A stretch of DNA of 64,000 nt from Neobacillus drentensis (GCF_021560175.1 NZ_CP091110.1:2594001-2658000), one strand, 5' to 3'. Counted from the first letter of the stretch, positions 1 through 8,294 are shown. Notes: a model not told the origin generated them from the sequence alone. Program-made: numbers and translations.

Positions 1-6
1 GATATT

Positions 7-855
7 ATGACGATTGAATTTAGTATGATAGCTCCCCATGTTCCCAGTATGTGTCATGAAGACCAAGTACCGGATTTTCAAATGGATATGGCCTCATCCA
101 TGAAAGTAGTTGCTAAACAAATAAAAGAAATAAATCCAGATGTGATTGTGTTAGTATCATGTCACTGGCCTTCGACGTTTTTCCATTATGTAGATTGTAC
201 ACCGGTTCATAAAGGGATATTAACTGCCTTCGAAGCCCCAGACTTAATTAAAGACCTCCCTTACAACTACCCAGGTGATGAAGAATTAGCAAACAAGCTC
301 GTAAAAGCCGGTGAAGATGCGGGCCTTCAGGTCCAGGGAGTAAATGATCCATTTTATCTGTGGGATTATGGAAGTGTGGTTCCATTGCGATACCTTAATC
401 CAGATGCGGATATACCCGTTATCAATTTATCCGTTACATTGGCAGCCAGTATCGAAGAAACCTATCAGTGGGGTCGGCAAATTGCAAAGGTTTTACAAGA
501 AACAAGTAAAAGGGTTGTCTTTATTTCAAGTGGTGCCTTGTCACATAATTTAGTAAGAGGCAGACATAATAAACCAACCATCACTGAGCATGCAATAGAT
601 AAGCAATTTCTTGAATTTGTGATGAACAAGGATTATCAATCCGCATATGATATGCTGCCAGAATATGCAAGGTTAGCAAGAGTCGAATCAGGCGGGCGTC
701 ATCTTGCTATGCTGCTAAGCATGCTTGATTTTGAATGTAAGCCTACTTTCTATGCAGACGGTCAGTCTTCAGGCAGCTGGAATGTGCTGATTACCTTTCG
801 TAAAGTCACAGCTCCAGAAGAAAATTTATTAATAGAGGATGAATTAGTAAAATAA
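7..855 (+). CDS. Class III extradiol dioxygenase-like protein (LigB superfamily)
   Basis: This 282-residue cytoplasmic protein has the fold signature of the LigB/DODA group of non-heme Fe(II) ring-opening dioxygenases. His11 (in the MIAPHVPS motif) and His53 (in SCHWPS) fit the two iron-binding histidines of the family, and a third histidine lies in the SGALSHNL motif near the middle. The length matches single-domain LigB proteins. The substrate cannot be read from sequence; LigB homologues also include AmmeMemoRadiSam-B-type proteins of unknown reaction. The start is six bases into the window, so its ribosome site and any upstream operon partner are cut off. A terminator follows directly. 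Confidence 0.8.
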   Translation: MTIEFSMIAPHVPSMCHEDQVPDFQMDMASSMKVVAKQIKEINPDVIVLVSCHWPSTFFHYVDCTPVHKGILTAFEAPDLIKDLPYNYPGDEELANKLVKAGEDAGLQVQGVNDPFYLWDYGSVVPLRYLNPDADIPVINLSVTLAASIEETYQWGRQIAKVLQETSKRVVFISSGALSHNLVRGRHNKPTITEHAIDKQFLEFVMNKDYQSAYDMLPEYARLARVESGGRHLAMLLSMLDFECKPTFYADGQSSGSWNVLITFRKVTAPEENLLIEDELVK

Positions 856-866
856 AATGATTCTAT

Positions 867-894
867 GCCGGAAACCTGCTGCTAGGTGTCCGGC
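867..894 (+). terminator. Rho-independent terminator of the LigB-like gene
   Basis: GCCGGA and ACCT pair with AGGT and TCCGGC around a short loop, and the stem is followed by TTTTT. It lies 12 bases after the stop of the dioxygenase gene. Confidence 0.85.
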
Positions 895-980
895 TTTTTG
901 AATGTAAGCATACCTTTTTGGGGGGAAGTATGTAATACTAATAGGGATAAAAATAAAGACATTTATTTAGGAGAACATGA

Positions 981-1568
981 ATGAGTGATAAAGAAATAAG
1001 ATGCAGCTGGGTCAATCAGGACCCACTCTATATAGACTATCATGACCACGAATGGGGAGTACCCGTATATGATGACCGACTGCTGTTTGAATATTTAAAT
1101 CTTGAAGGAGCACAAGCGGGGCTAAGCTGGTATACTATATTAAAAAAACGGGACAACTATCGTCAAGCCTTTGATTATTTTGATCCCAAAAAGATTATCC
1201 ACTATGATGAAAACAAAGTGGCGGAACTATTACAAAATGAAGGAATCGTTAGAAACAAGATGAAAATAAATGCAGTTATTACCAATGCAAAAGCTTTCTT
1301 TAAGGTCATCGATGAATTTGGGTCTTTTCAGGCCTATATCTGGTCCTTTGTAGATGGAAAGCCAATCCAAAATCATTTCAAGGAAATGAGCGAGGTTCCG
1401 GCAACAACAGAAATAAGTGACCGCTTAAGTAAAGATTTAAAGAAGCGAGGCTTTAAGTTTGTGGGTTCAACCATCTGTTATGCTTTTATGCAGGCAGTGG
1501 GGATGGTGAATGACCATGTTACTAGTTGTAAGTGTTACCAGCGCCTGAACTCAGAGGATTATAGATAA
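981..1568 (+). CDS. tag: DNA-3-methyladenine glycosylase I
   Basis: Tag removes 3-methyladenine from alkylated DNA in base excision repair. The 195-residue length is typical. The zinc ligands of the family are visible: Cys8 and His21 near the N-terminus, and a His179-x3-Cys183 pair at the C-terminus (NDHVTSC). The HEWGVPVYDD and EGAQAGLSW segments are hallmark Tag sequences around the base-binding pocket. The start is an ATG nine bases after GGAG (TTTAGGAGAACATGA). The gene is monocistronic, between its own promoter region and a terminator at 1571. Confidence 0.96.
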   Translation: MSDKEIRCSWVNQDPLYIDYHDHEWGVPVYDDRLLFEYLNLEGAQAGLSWYTILKKRDNYRQAFDYFDPKKIIHYDENKVAELLQNEGIVRNKMKINAVITNAKAFFKVIDEFGSFQAYIWSFVDGKPIQNHFKEMSEVPATTEISDRLSKDLKKRGFKFVGSTICYAFMQAVGMVNDHVTSCKCYQRLNSEDYR

Positions 1569-1570
1569 AA

Positions 1571-1602
1571 GAAGGCCCGTCACAATTGTGACGGGTCTTC
1601 TT
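1571..1602. terminator. Bidirectional terminator between tag and the small minus-strand gene
   Basis: GAAGGCCCGTCACAATT continues into its own near-perfect inverse, giving a long GC-rich stem. T-rich tracts lie on both sides, so it can serve both tag and the convergent small gene at 1611. Confidence 0.85.
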
Positions 1603-1610
1603 AAAGGTTA

Positions 1611-1772
1611 TTATTTTGTTGGTTTTTCCATAATAAAATCAGAAGCGGGAATTGGAATGATTTTTCCGCCAATTTGAACATGAACGGTATCGTTGAAAAT
1701 GGCTTTGACAATTCCTTTTAATGAAATAGTGGAATTAACAGATAGTTTCTTAGAATCAGATTGGTTTGCCAA
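1611..1772 (-). CDS. Small conserved-looking protein, 53 residues, function unknown
   Basis: I read a short gene on the minus strand from a TTG start at 1772 to TAA at 1611. GGAAGGTG lies nine bases before the TTG, an ideal ribosome site, and there is no competing ATG. The product has a polar N-terminus (MANQSDSKK) followed by two beta-rich stretches, SISLKGIVKAIF and VHVQIGGKIIPIP, and looks like a small beta-barrel fold. It shares a bidirectional terminator with tag. I do not recognise the family and assign no function. Confidence 0.6.
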   Translation of the reverse strand: MANQSDSKKLSVNSTISLKGIVKAIFNDTVHVQIGGKIIPIPASDFIMEKPTK

Positions 1773-1911
1773 ATGAACCAACACCTTCCAATTATTTTAA
1801 GATGTTTTTAAAATTAAAATAGTTACTCTAAATTATTCGCATTGAAGCCTTAAATTCCTGCTTCGTAAAATAACTTTTCTCAAAAATAATTAATGATCAA
1901 CTTGGATAACC

Positions 1912-1976
1912 TGAACATTAGTTCAAGTATCACATAATCCGCTATTTCTGTCAATTTAAACATGAACTATGGTTCA
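1912..1976. promoter_or_regulatory. Two TGAACNNNNGTTCA operators and promoter of the TetR gene
   Basis: The same 14-bp inverted repeat occurs at 1912-1925 (TGAACATTAGTTCA) and 1963-1976 (TGAACTATGGTTCA), 51 bp apart. The second overlaps a likely -35 region (about 1973) of a promoter whose -10 is GATAAT at 1996-2001. The arrangement suggests autorepression by the TetR protein encoded immediately downstream. The link between site and regulator is inferred. Confidence 0.7.
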
Positions 1977-2015
1977 AATTTGCGAAAAGTGGTAAGATAA
2001 TATCGAGGTGAGAAC

Positions 2016-2666
2016 ATGTCAGATGATGAAAAGCTGGTTGGTGAATTTCCATTTTTACCAAAACAGGAACGGGCTCAAGCTAAAAGAAATGCGTTAATCG
2101 AAAGTGGCTATGCCTTGTTTCAAGAAAAGGGTTATGAGCAGACTACGGCAAAAGAAATTGCCGCGCATGCAGGGGTTGCAACCGGAACCTTCTATCGATA
2201 TTTTACCGATAAACGGCAGCTGTTGATGTCGTTGCTTGAGGACAAGATTGAGACCTTTCTTCCACCGGAAATAAGCTGGCTTTCAAGCGACCCAGTGGCA
2301 GCATTGGCGTCTTCTTTAGAAAATCATTATGACCGAATCCATGAGTCCGGACTTCGTCATGTTCTGCCAGAGCTGTTATCAAAGGATTCCGAGCTCGCAG
2401 CCGTTCTGGACAATGCTAGAAAAAGAATTCATGCTAGGATTTCTAATGGATTAAAAAAAGCGGGAGAAAAAGGATTAATTTGGGATGATCTGGATGTAGA
2501 CACCCTTTCTTGGGCGATTATGGTCATGGTCGAGAACGGACTTGATAAAATAAGCCAGTCTGAGAAACCGTCTGATTATCAAGATATTGCCAAACTGATT
2601 TGCCGTATGGTGTTCCCACCTAGAGTTTTAGAACAGCTTTCCACTAATGATCGAGGAGCCGAATAA
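2016..2666 (+). CDS. TetR/AcrR family transcriptional regulator
   Basis: The 216-residue protein has a classical TetR helix-turn-helix near residues 25-70, with the motif GYEQTTAKEIAAHAGVATG followed by TFYRYFTDKRQLL. The remaining 140 residues form the variable ligand-binding and dimer domain, so the inducer cannot be predicted. The ribosome site is GAGGTGAG, six bases before the ATG. Two identical inverted repeats upstream (1912-1976) are probable operators for autoregulation. No transporter or enzyme target is adjacent in an obvious operon, so the regulon is unknown. Confidence 0.92.
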   Translation: MSDDEKLVGEFPFLPKQERAQAKRNALIESGYALFQEKGYEQTTAKEIAAHAGVATGTFYRYFTDKRQLLMSLLEDKIETFLPPEISWLSSDPVAALASSLENHYDRIHESGLRHVLPELLSKDSELAAVLDNARKRIHARISNGLKKAGEKGLIWDDLDVDTLSWAIMVMVENGLDKISQSEKPSDYQDIAKLICRMVFPPRVLEQLSTNDRGAE

Positions 2667-2816
2667 ATAATAAGTTTTCATGAATCCTTAAAAATTTGAA
2701 AATAATATCTTGAAAGATGGAATTTATTATATTCAAGTCAACCTGACAATAGCACAAAAAATAAAGGAAAAAACATCATTTATTTTTGAGTTGATCCCAA
2801 GAAAGCGGTGACCATG

Positions 2817-3281
2817 ATGAAAGTTAGAGATTTTATGGTGAGAGACGTAATTACAGTTCGACCAGAAAATACAGTTAAAGATGTTATGTCTGTATTTGTA
2901 GAAAAGAAAATCGGCGGGGTTCCAATTACAGATAAAGATGGTACCTTATGCGGCATCGTAACAGATGGCGATATTATCCGCGCTATTAAGCCCTTAGATC
3001 GGCGGATTCATGATTATTTTAGTTTTATTACTTATATAGCCGTAGAGGATAAACAAGTTCATTTAAGTGAGATTATCAACCGGGAGATTATTAAGTTTGC
3101 GAAAACAAATGGGATTATGTCAGTTCAGCCTGAAGATGATATGGAAAAAGTGGTCGACATCTTGTCAAAGCATCATTTTAAAAAATTGCCTGTCGTGAAT
3201 GGTGCAAAACGTGTCGTAGGTGTTATCAGCCGAGGAGATGTCATTCGCAATATTCAACAAAGAATTGTAGAAGGATTGTAA
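2817..3281 (+). CDS. Two-CBS-domain protein
   Basis: Two cystathionine-beta-synthase (CBS) motifs fill the protein. The first covers roughly residues 3-57 (KVRDFMVRDVITVRPENTV to GIVTDGDIIRAI). The second covers roughly 95-150 (GIMSVQPEDDMEKVV to VVGVISRGDVI). Such paired CBS modules bind adenosine nucleotides and act as stand-alone sensors or partner regulators; the target is unknown. I chose the ATG at 2817 because GGTGA sits six bases upstream. An in-frame ATG at 2814 and GTG at 2808 are alternatives. A terminator follows at 3293. Confidence 0.9.
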   Translation: MKVRDFMVRDVITVRPENTVKDVMSVFVEKKIGGVPITDKDGTLCGIVTDGDIIRAIKPLDRRIHDYFSFITYIAVEDKQVHLSEIINREIIKFAKTNGIMSVQPEDDMEKVVDILSKHHFKKLPVVNGAKRVVGVISRGDVIRNIQQRIVEGL

Positions 3282-3292
3282 GTGTTTTTCTA

Positions 3293-3334
3293 AAAGATAG
3301 GCTTGGATTGTAAATAAATCAAAGCCTATCTTTT
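3293..3334 (+). terminator. Terminator after the CBS gene
   Basis: AAAGATAGGCTT pairs with AAGCCTATCTTT across an AT-rich loop and is followed by a T-rich run. Confidence 0.85.
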
Positions 3335-3364
3335 CTTTTTTTGTTGATTGTATGGGAAGCGGCT

Positions 3365-3390
3365 ATATACGGTACGGTGGTATGATATAA
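3365..3390. promoter_or_regulatory. Probable CsoR operator upstream of csoR-copZ
   Basis: The segment TACGGTACGGTGGTATGATA closely resembles the pseudo-palindromic CsoR site of Bacillus copper operons (TACCCTACGGGGGTATGGTA type, from memory). It overlaps a TATAAT -10 box at 3386-3391, 24 bases before the csoR start. Repressor binding here would block the csoR-copZ promoter when copper is low. Confidence 0.7.
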
Positions 3391-3414
3391 TTAGACCAAA
3401 AAGGAGGCGTTTAA

Positions 3415-3762
3415 ATGTCTCATGAAAAAGAACTTGAGCAGGAGCCAACGATCGAAACATGCTGCGAACATGAGGGAAGCCATCGACGGAGTCATCATCC
3501 AGATAAGGTGAAAAGTAATTTAGTTACTAGGCTGAATCGAATTGAAGGGCAGATCCGCGGGATTAAAGGCCTCATTGAAAAAGATACCTATTGTGATGAT
3601 GTGATTAACCAGATCGCTGCCACGCAATCAGCGTTAAATAGTGTGGCAAAACTATTGCTTGAAGGGCATATGAAAAGCTGTGTCGTGGAGAGAATCCAAG
3701 AGGGCGATATGGAGGTCCTCGATGAGGTCCTTGTGACCATACAAAAATTAATGAAAAAGTGA
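3415..3762 (+). CDS. csoR: Copper-sensing transcriptional repressor CsoR
   Basis: CsoR is a four-helix DNA-binding repressor released by Cu(I). The family copper ligands are present as Cys60 (DTYCDD), His85 and Cys89 (EGHMKSC), and the LNRIEGQIRGIKGLIE motif is diagnostic. The first 30 residues form a Cys/His-rich extension (ETCCEHEGSHRRSHH) that could add a metal site. The ribosome site is AGGAGG, eight bases before the ATG. copZ begins 11 bases after the stop. A CsoR-type operator lies in the promoter. The csoR-copZ pair is not followed by the copA exporter often found with it. Confidence 0.93.
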   Translation: MSHEKELEQEPTIETCCEHEGSHRRSHHPDKVKSNLVTRLNRIEGQIRGIKGLIEKDTYCDDVINQIAATQSALNSVAKLLLEGHMKSCVVERIQEGDMEVLDEVLVTIQKLMKK

Positions 3763-3773
3763 GGGCACTAATA

Positions 3774-3980
3774 ATGGAACAAGTTACCTTAAAGGTGAGT
3801 GGAATGTCTTGTGGACATTGTGTGAAAGCGGTCGAAGGCAGTGTCGGTGAGCTGCAGGGTGTAAAAAAAGTGGCAGTTGACCTTGCAGAAGGCATAGTGG
3901 CTGTAGAGTTTGATGGGAAACTCGTTTCACTTGAAAAAATTAAAGAAACCATTGATGACCAAGGTTACGATGTAAAATAA
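3774..3980 (+). CDS. copZ: Copper chaperone CopZ
   Basis: The 68-residue protein is a single heavy-metal-associated domain with the copper-binding motif GMSCGHC near residues 10-16. It carries Cu(I) in the cytoplasm to a P-type ATPase and can deliver it to CsoR. I start at the ATG at 3774, preceded by GTGAGGG. An upstream in-frame GTG at 3759 would overlap csoR and add residues not seen in CopZ proteins. It is co-transcribed with csoR and ends at a strong terminator. Confidence 0.93.
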   Translation: MEQVTLKVSGMSCGHCVKAVEGSVGELQGVKKVAVDLAEGIVAVEFDGKLVSLEKIKETIDDQGYDVK

Positions 3981-3986
3981 GTGAGT

Positions 3987-4011
3987 GCACCCAGGTTTAG
4001 GCCCTGGGTGC
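3987..4011 (+). terminator. Terminator of csoR-copZ
   Basis: GCACCCAGG and CCTGGGTGC form a 9-bp stem, followed by TAATTTTTT. It ends the operon, which confirms that copA is not co-transcribed here. Confidence 0.9.
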
Positions 4012-4059
4012 TAATTTTTTCATTAACGTTGACAATTTGTCCTTTGCGTTTGCGCTTTC

Positions 4060-4464
4060 CTAGTTGACGGTAAACATCCAAGTTACCCCATATTTGTCCT
4101 GTACAGAACCATGCAGTTTAGAAAAGAAGGTGGGCTGCAGATCCATATAAACAGAGCCGCCATCTTTGAGAATTTCCCATGCTTGATGTGCACGTTCCTC
4201 GGAATCAAGCTCTACACTGATTGACACTTTTGCACCATTTCCAAGATCCCGATTTCCGTCCGAACCATAAATAAATCCTGATTCTGTTAATTTCAATTGG
4301 GCATGTAAAACAAGGTCCTTATCGCTTTCCGCTACAGGGAAGGAAGGATTTGGCGGCATGTCACCATATTTTTGGATTGAAACCATTTCACCATCAAAGG
4401 CTTTTTGATACATTTTAAAGGCCTCATCACATTGTCTGTTAAACATTAAATACGGTGCAATCAT
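4060..4464 (-). CDS. VOC-superfamily protein of the PhnB / 3-demethylubiquinone-9-type group
   Basis: The 134-residue protein has the PhnB-like glyoxalase/VOC pattern: an N-terminal IAPYLMFNRQCDEAFKMYQKAF repeat unit, a central LHAQLKL strand and a C-terminal YGVTWMF strand. Family members are cytoplasmic and many have no known substrate. I begin at the ATG at 4464, preceded by AAGGAGA. A longer in-frame reading would add about 41 residues unlike the family. The gene is transcribed toward the terminator-free end near 4060, convergent with copZ. Confidence 0.85.
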   Translation of the reverse strand: MIAPYLMFNRQCDEAFKMYQKAFDGEMVSIQKYGDMPPNPSFPVAESDKDLVLHAQLKLTESGFIYGSDGNRDLGNGAKVSISVELDSEERAHQAWEILKDGGSVYMDLQPTFFSKLHGSVQDKYGVTWMFTVN

Positions 4465-4569
4465 ATAAAATTCTCCTTTTTCCTTGTTGTTTGGGATTAG
4501 TTTTCTAGCAACAAGGATGTTGATAGTATTATTATAACCGAACGCTAGTTCTGCAATCAATATAAATAA

Positions 4570-4606
4570 AAAACAGTGCTCGTTCAAATGTGAAAGGCAC
4601 TGTTTT
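4570..4606 (-). terminator. Terminator of the MFS/phosphodiesterase operon
   Basis: AAAACAGTGC and GCACTGTTTT form a 10-bp stem. On the minus strand the stem is followed by a run of T, just past the stop of the MFS gene at 4621. Confidence 0.85.
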
Positions 4607-4620
4607 TGTGTGACTCTAAT

Positions 4621-5895
4621 TTATTGTGAAAGGGAATTAGATTCTACAATCGTGTCTTTTTCGGGTACCCTAATCAAAATCAAGCCGCCGATGATAAACA
4701 ATACAATCAGGCTAAAAACACCGCTGTTGGTATTCCCGGTTAGTTGGGCCGTGAATCCGACTAAAAAGGGGCCTAAGATGGCAGCAAACTTATAAAAAAT
4801 ACTATAGAATCCAAAGAATTCGTTGGCACTATCTTTCGGGACCAGCTTAGCAAAATAGGAACGGCTTAATGCTTGAATACCTCCCTGTGAGGAAGCGACC
4901 AGCATGGCGAGAATCCAGAAATCCAAGGTAGTTTTTAAAAAATAGGCATAGATACAAATAACCACATATACAAAAATCCCCACTAACAGCATCGTCTTCC
5001 CCTTATAACGGTCGGCAAGCTTCCCATAAAAATAAGCAAAGGGAGCCGCAACCACTTGAGTAGCAAACAAAATAATTAAGAGATTGGTTGAGGTGATGCC
5101 CAAATCAGATCCATAGGCTGTAGACATCGTAATAATGGTATTGACGCCATCAATGTAGAAGAAATAGGCGAATAGGAATAAAAAGAGCGGCCGATATAAT
5201 CTTATTTTTTTAAAGGTTAAAAATAACTGGCGAAACCCATTTCTTACAGGATTTGCGACGCGTTCCTTATAATAAACCTGCTTGACGTTTTTTAGCATGG
5301 GAATCGTAAACAACCCCCACCACAAAGCAGTGATGGCAAATGCTGCTTGACTAGCAACTGTCACGGAGATTGGAAGGATCCCTTGCTGCGATAATAGGAT
5401 TAGTGCGATTCCCAATATAAACGGGATGGTACTGCCGATATACCCCATGGCATAGCCTTTAGAGGAAACTTGATTCATCCGTTCTTCGGTCGTTACATCG
5501 ACAAGGAAGGCATCATAGAAAATATTGGTTCCGCCAAAACCGATGACCGTCACCATATAACAGATTAAGAGAGTCAGCCATTGGCCGCTTGGAACAACAG
5601 CGAGTAAGAGGGTGAAAATGATGCCGAGCGCGAAGAAGAAAGTAAAGAATCGTTTTTTGAAGCCTTTGAAATCGGCAATGCTTCCTAAAATAGGAGCGCA
5701 AAGTGAGATTAATAGGGTTGCAATCGAATTGGCATAGCCCCAGTAAGCCGTGGAGGTAGACGCGGCAAGTCCTGCTTCTTTCGCCGCTGCCTTGAAATAC
5801 AATGGAAAAATGGCAGTTGTAATCAGGATGGAATAGGCAGAGTTTGCCCAATCATAGAATACCCAGCTCTTTTCTTGCTTTGACATTCGACTCAT
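4621..5895 (-). CDS. MFS transporter, UMF1/Atg22-like
   Basis: This integral membrane protein of 424 residues has about 12 hydrophobic segments. The N-terminal motif SWVFYDWANSAYSILI is characteristic of the UMF1 branch of the major facilitator superfamily (YxiO-like in Bacillus, related to fungal Atg22). Substrates of bacterial members are mostly unknown. Its start codon overlaps the stop of the upstream phosphodiesterase gene by four bases, so the two are translationally coupled. An alternative start is the ATG four codons in (MSKQ). Confidence 0.88.
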   Translation of the reverse strand: MSRMSKQEKSWVFYDWANSAYSILITTAIFPLYFKAAAKEAGLAASTSTAYWGYANSIATLLISLCAPILGSIADFKGFKKRFFTFFFALGIIFTLLLAVVPSGQWLTLLICYMVTVIGFGGTNIFYDAFLVDVTTEERMNQVSSKGYAMGYIGSTIPFILGIALILLSQQGILPISVTVASQAAFAITALWWGLFTIPMLKNVKQVYYKERVANPVRNGFRQLFLTFKKIRLYRPLFLFLFAYFFYIDGVNTIITMSTAYGSDLGITSTNLLIILFATQVVAAPFAYFYGKLADRYKGKTMLLVGIFVYVVICIYAYFLKTTLDFWILAMLVASSQGGIQALSRSYFAKLVPKDSANEFFGFYSIFYKFAAILGPFLVGFTAQLTGNTNSGVFSLIVLFIIGGLILIRVPEKDTIVESNSLSQ

Positions 5896-7214
5896 GTTAC
5901 TTCCCCCTTTAAAGTTAACAACTCTTCGATTACGTTTCCATCAGTATGACCAAGGCTGACACCCAGAAGCCTTGCGAATGTTGGCCCTTCATCAATGAGA
6001 CGGATTGCAGGCAGGGTGACCTGTTGAATTCCTTTCCCGGCCGCCATTAAAATGGTTCCATAATTTTCTTTTTCGGGTGAATAACCATGGCACGCCATCG
6101 TATATTTTTTATTGGTCTTTGTGTCCTCTTTCGTAATCGGTTTGATAAATTCGCCGTTGTAGTCTTCTAGAAAATAAAATCCAGGTCTTGCTTCAATCAT
6201 AAACGCACAGGTGCCATCTGCTCCTCTTGCGGCGGCTTCCTCTCCTGTTATGAATTTTTCTATTCCAAAGTCTGGTTCCTCCACTAACAATTCAAGGAGA
6301 TGGTGAACCGTCTGAAAGGTTGACTGATCTTCAGGGGCGTTTAGATAAATATATGCGGAGCCATCACAACTTTTACAATAGGCCTTCCAATTTATTAGTT
6401 TGCCAGTTGCGCTGGTGGTGATTAAGTTTTGTTGATGTAAAAGGACATTGAGGTTAATCGCCTTCTGTTCGTCAAGTGCGCTGTGATCACCTAAAGCGAT
6501 GATCGTGGAATGTTCAAAGATGTTGGCTTCTTTTAAAGCTTCTAGTAATCTACCAAGCCGGTGATTATGCCGATGAAGGGATTGAATCGCTTCTTTTGAT
6601 GAAAAACCATGTTCGTGGCGCTGGGTATCTAAATCGGTAAAGTGGACCATTAATAGGTTAGGTTTCTTTGTTTTAATCGTATCCACAGCTGCCTCTAGCA
6701 CAAAATCATCCAACTCCGGCTGCTGAAGTCCTTTGCGGATGTAACCATAGCGTTTGTTCATCTCCCATTGAAATCGGGGTGTCCCGTTTAGTAAAGAAAC
6801 AAGTATTTGATTCTGCCATGGGCGATTGGCAAAGATTTCCGGCATATTGTAGTCGATGTTTGCTTTTGCTGTGACGGGCCATAGAAAGGCGGCCGTGGTC
6901 ATATTGGCTTTTTTCACTTCATCATAAAGGGTGGTTCCCTTGATACATTTCCGGTACCAGTTCCAATCTGGGGAGGTTTTACCGGGCTGCAGAAGGGTAT
7001 TATTGATAACACCATGCCGGTTCGGGTAGTTACCGGTAACGATTGTCGCATGACAGGGATAAGTGACGGAAGGGTAGATGGATTCAACCTGTTCCACTAG
7101 TGCGCCCTTTGTTAAGATGGTTTGAAAGTGAGGCAGCTCGTGCAAGATGGGAAGGTCTAAAGCTGAAAGACAGTCAAAGGAAATAAGGATTAAATGATCG
7201 GTAAGCCGGTTCAT
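5892..7214 (-). CDS. Alkaline phosphatase superfamily phosphodiesterase / nucleotide pyrophosphatase
   Basis: The 440-residue protein fits the type I phosphodiesterase/nucleotide pyrophosphatase family, which uses two metals and a Thr/Ser nucleophile. Visible motifs are the first metal Asp in LISFDCLSAL (residues 10-20), the nucleophile region SVTYPCHATIVTG (about 49-61), DTQRHEHG (about 197-204), GDHS and a late CHGYSPE. No signal peptide is seen, so the enzyme is probably cytoplasmic. It is the first gene of a two-gene operon with the MFS transporter. The natural substrate is unknown. Confidence 0.9.
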   Translation of the reverse strand: MNRLTDHLILISFDCLSALDLPILHELPHFQTILTKGALVEQVESIYPSVTYPCHATIVTGNYPNRHGVINNTLLQPGKTSPDWNWYRKCIKGTTLYDEVKKANMTTAAFLWPVTAKANIDYNMPEIFANRPWQNQILVSLLNGTPRFQWEMNKRYGYIRKGLQQPELDDFVLEAAVDTIKTKKPNLLMVHFTDLDTQRHEHGFSSKEAIQSLHRHNHRLGRLLEALKEANIFEHSTIIALGDHSALDEQKAINLNVLLHQQNLITTSATGKLINWKAYCKSCDGSAYIYLNAPEDQSTFQTVHHLLELLVEEPDFGIEKFITGEEAAARGADGTCAFMIEARPGFYFLEDYNGEFIKPITKEDTKTNKKYTMACHGYSPEKENYGTILMAAGKGIQQVTLPAIRLIDEGPTFARLLGVSLGHTDGNVIEELLTLKGEVT

Positions 7215-7318
7215 TGAACACCTCCTGTTAGCCTAATTGTACTATAGGCAGGACCAATTGTTACAGAATATTTACAAAAGTTTGGAATATTAGGTGTAAT
7301 AGCAAAATGATTACCGCA

Positions 7319-7346
7319 TTGATATTCTTTTTTAGTATAATAAAAT
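7319..7346 (+). promoter_or_regulatory. Candidate SigA promoter of the esterase gene
   Basis: TTGATA at 7319-7324 and TAAAAT at 7341-7346 are separated by 16 bp, 34 bases before the ATG at 7380. This is prediction by consensus only. Confidence 0.5.
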
Positions 7347-7379
7347 TAGTAATTATTGGTATAAAGGTGGATTGGAATC

Positions 7380-8294
7380 ATGCCAAGTTTACAAAGTTAT
7401 TTTTTTGAAAAAGCAATTAAGCTCTCAGTAAAACGGGCTGCCAAAAAAGGGATATCGCAAAGGGGAATAGAGGAACAGCGGCAGATGCTTGATACCGCTG
7501 CAAGTAAGATGGGCAAACTTCCGAAAAATTGTGAGGTCATTCCCTTGCATATCGAAGGGTTGTATGCAGAGTGGTTGACGACGGGACCTGCCCTGAAGGA
7601 TAAGGTAATTCTTTATCTTCACGGTGGTGGTTATGCCCTGTGCTCAGCGAACACGCATCGGCCGCTTGCTGCACGGATTGGGGCATCGGCCGGTGTGAAA
7701 GTGCTGTTTCCTGAGTACCGTCTGGCACCTGAACATCCTTTTCCGGCGGCAATTGAAGATGCGGTCAACGTATACCACTGGTTGTTAAAGCACGGATATG
7801 CTGGCAAAGACATTATTTTCGCAGGCGATTCGGCCGGCGGCGGCTTGTGTCTAGCCACGGCACTCGTCTTAAGGGATCAAAATGAGCCGCTTCCGGCTGG
7901 GATTGTTTGTCTGTCGCCATGGGTAGATTTAACAAGCAGTGGAGAGAGTTATCAGAAAAATGGCGATGTGGATCCCTATTTAAGTGTAAGGGCTGTAAAG
8001 GAAGCATCCCGAATGTATGCGGGGTCGGAATCTCTCGACCATCCGCTGATTTCACCTGTGTTTGCAGACCTAACCGGATTGCCGCCCATGTTGATTCAAT
8101 CAGGGACGCATGAAATTCTGCAAAGTGATGCCTTATCGCTTGCCGCTAAAGCAAAGGCTGCAGGTGTAAATGTATCGTTAAAGGTTTGGGATGGTATGTG
8201 GCATGTTTGGCAGATTAGTGGTGACCTCTTGCCTGAAGCGAAAAGAGCTACCAGGGAAATCGGTCAATTTATTAGACGAATCATGAAAACGTGA
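7380..8294 (+). CDS. Alpha/beta hydrolase, hormone-sensitive-lipase-type esterase
   Basis: The 304-residue enzyme has the HSL-family oxyanion motif HGGGYAL (about residues 80-86), the nucleophile elbow GDSAGGG (about 149-155), and candidate acid and base residues in the C-terminal third (an Asp in QSDALSL and a His in GMWHVWQ). These enzymes hydrolyse short acyl esters in the cytoplasm. The LFPEYRLAPEHPFPA segment is also typical. The ribosome site AAAGGTGG precedes the ATG. The gene is monocistronic, and its stop lies inside the hairpin shared with the convergent PhoD-like gene. Confidence 0.93.
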   Translation: MPSLQSYFFEKAIKLSVKRAAKKGISQRGIEEQRQMLDTAASKMGKLPKNCEVIPLHIEGLYAEWLTTGPALKDKVILYLHGGGYALCSANTHRPLAARIGASAGVKVLFPEYRLAPEHPFPAAIEDAVNVYHWLLKHGYAGKDIIFAGDSAGGGLCLATALVLRDQNEPLPAGIVCLSPWVDLTSSGESYQKNGDVDPYLSVRAVKEASRMYAGSESLDHPLISPVFADLTGLPPMLIQSGTHEILQSDALSLAAKAKAAGVNVSLKVWDGMWHVWQISGDLLPEAKRATREIGQFIRRIMKT

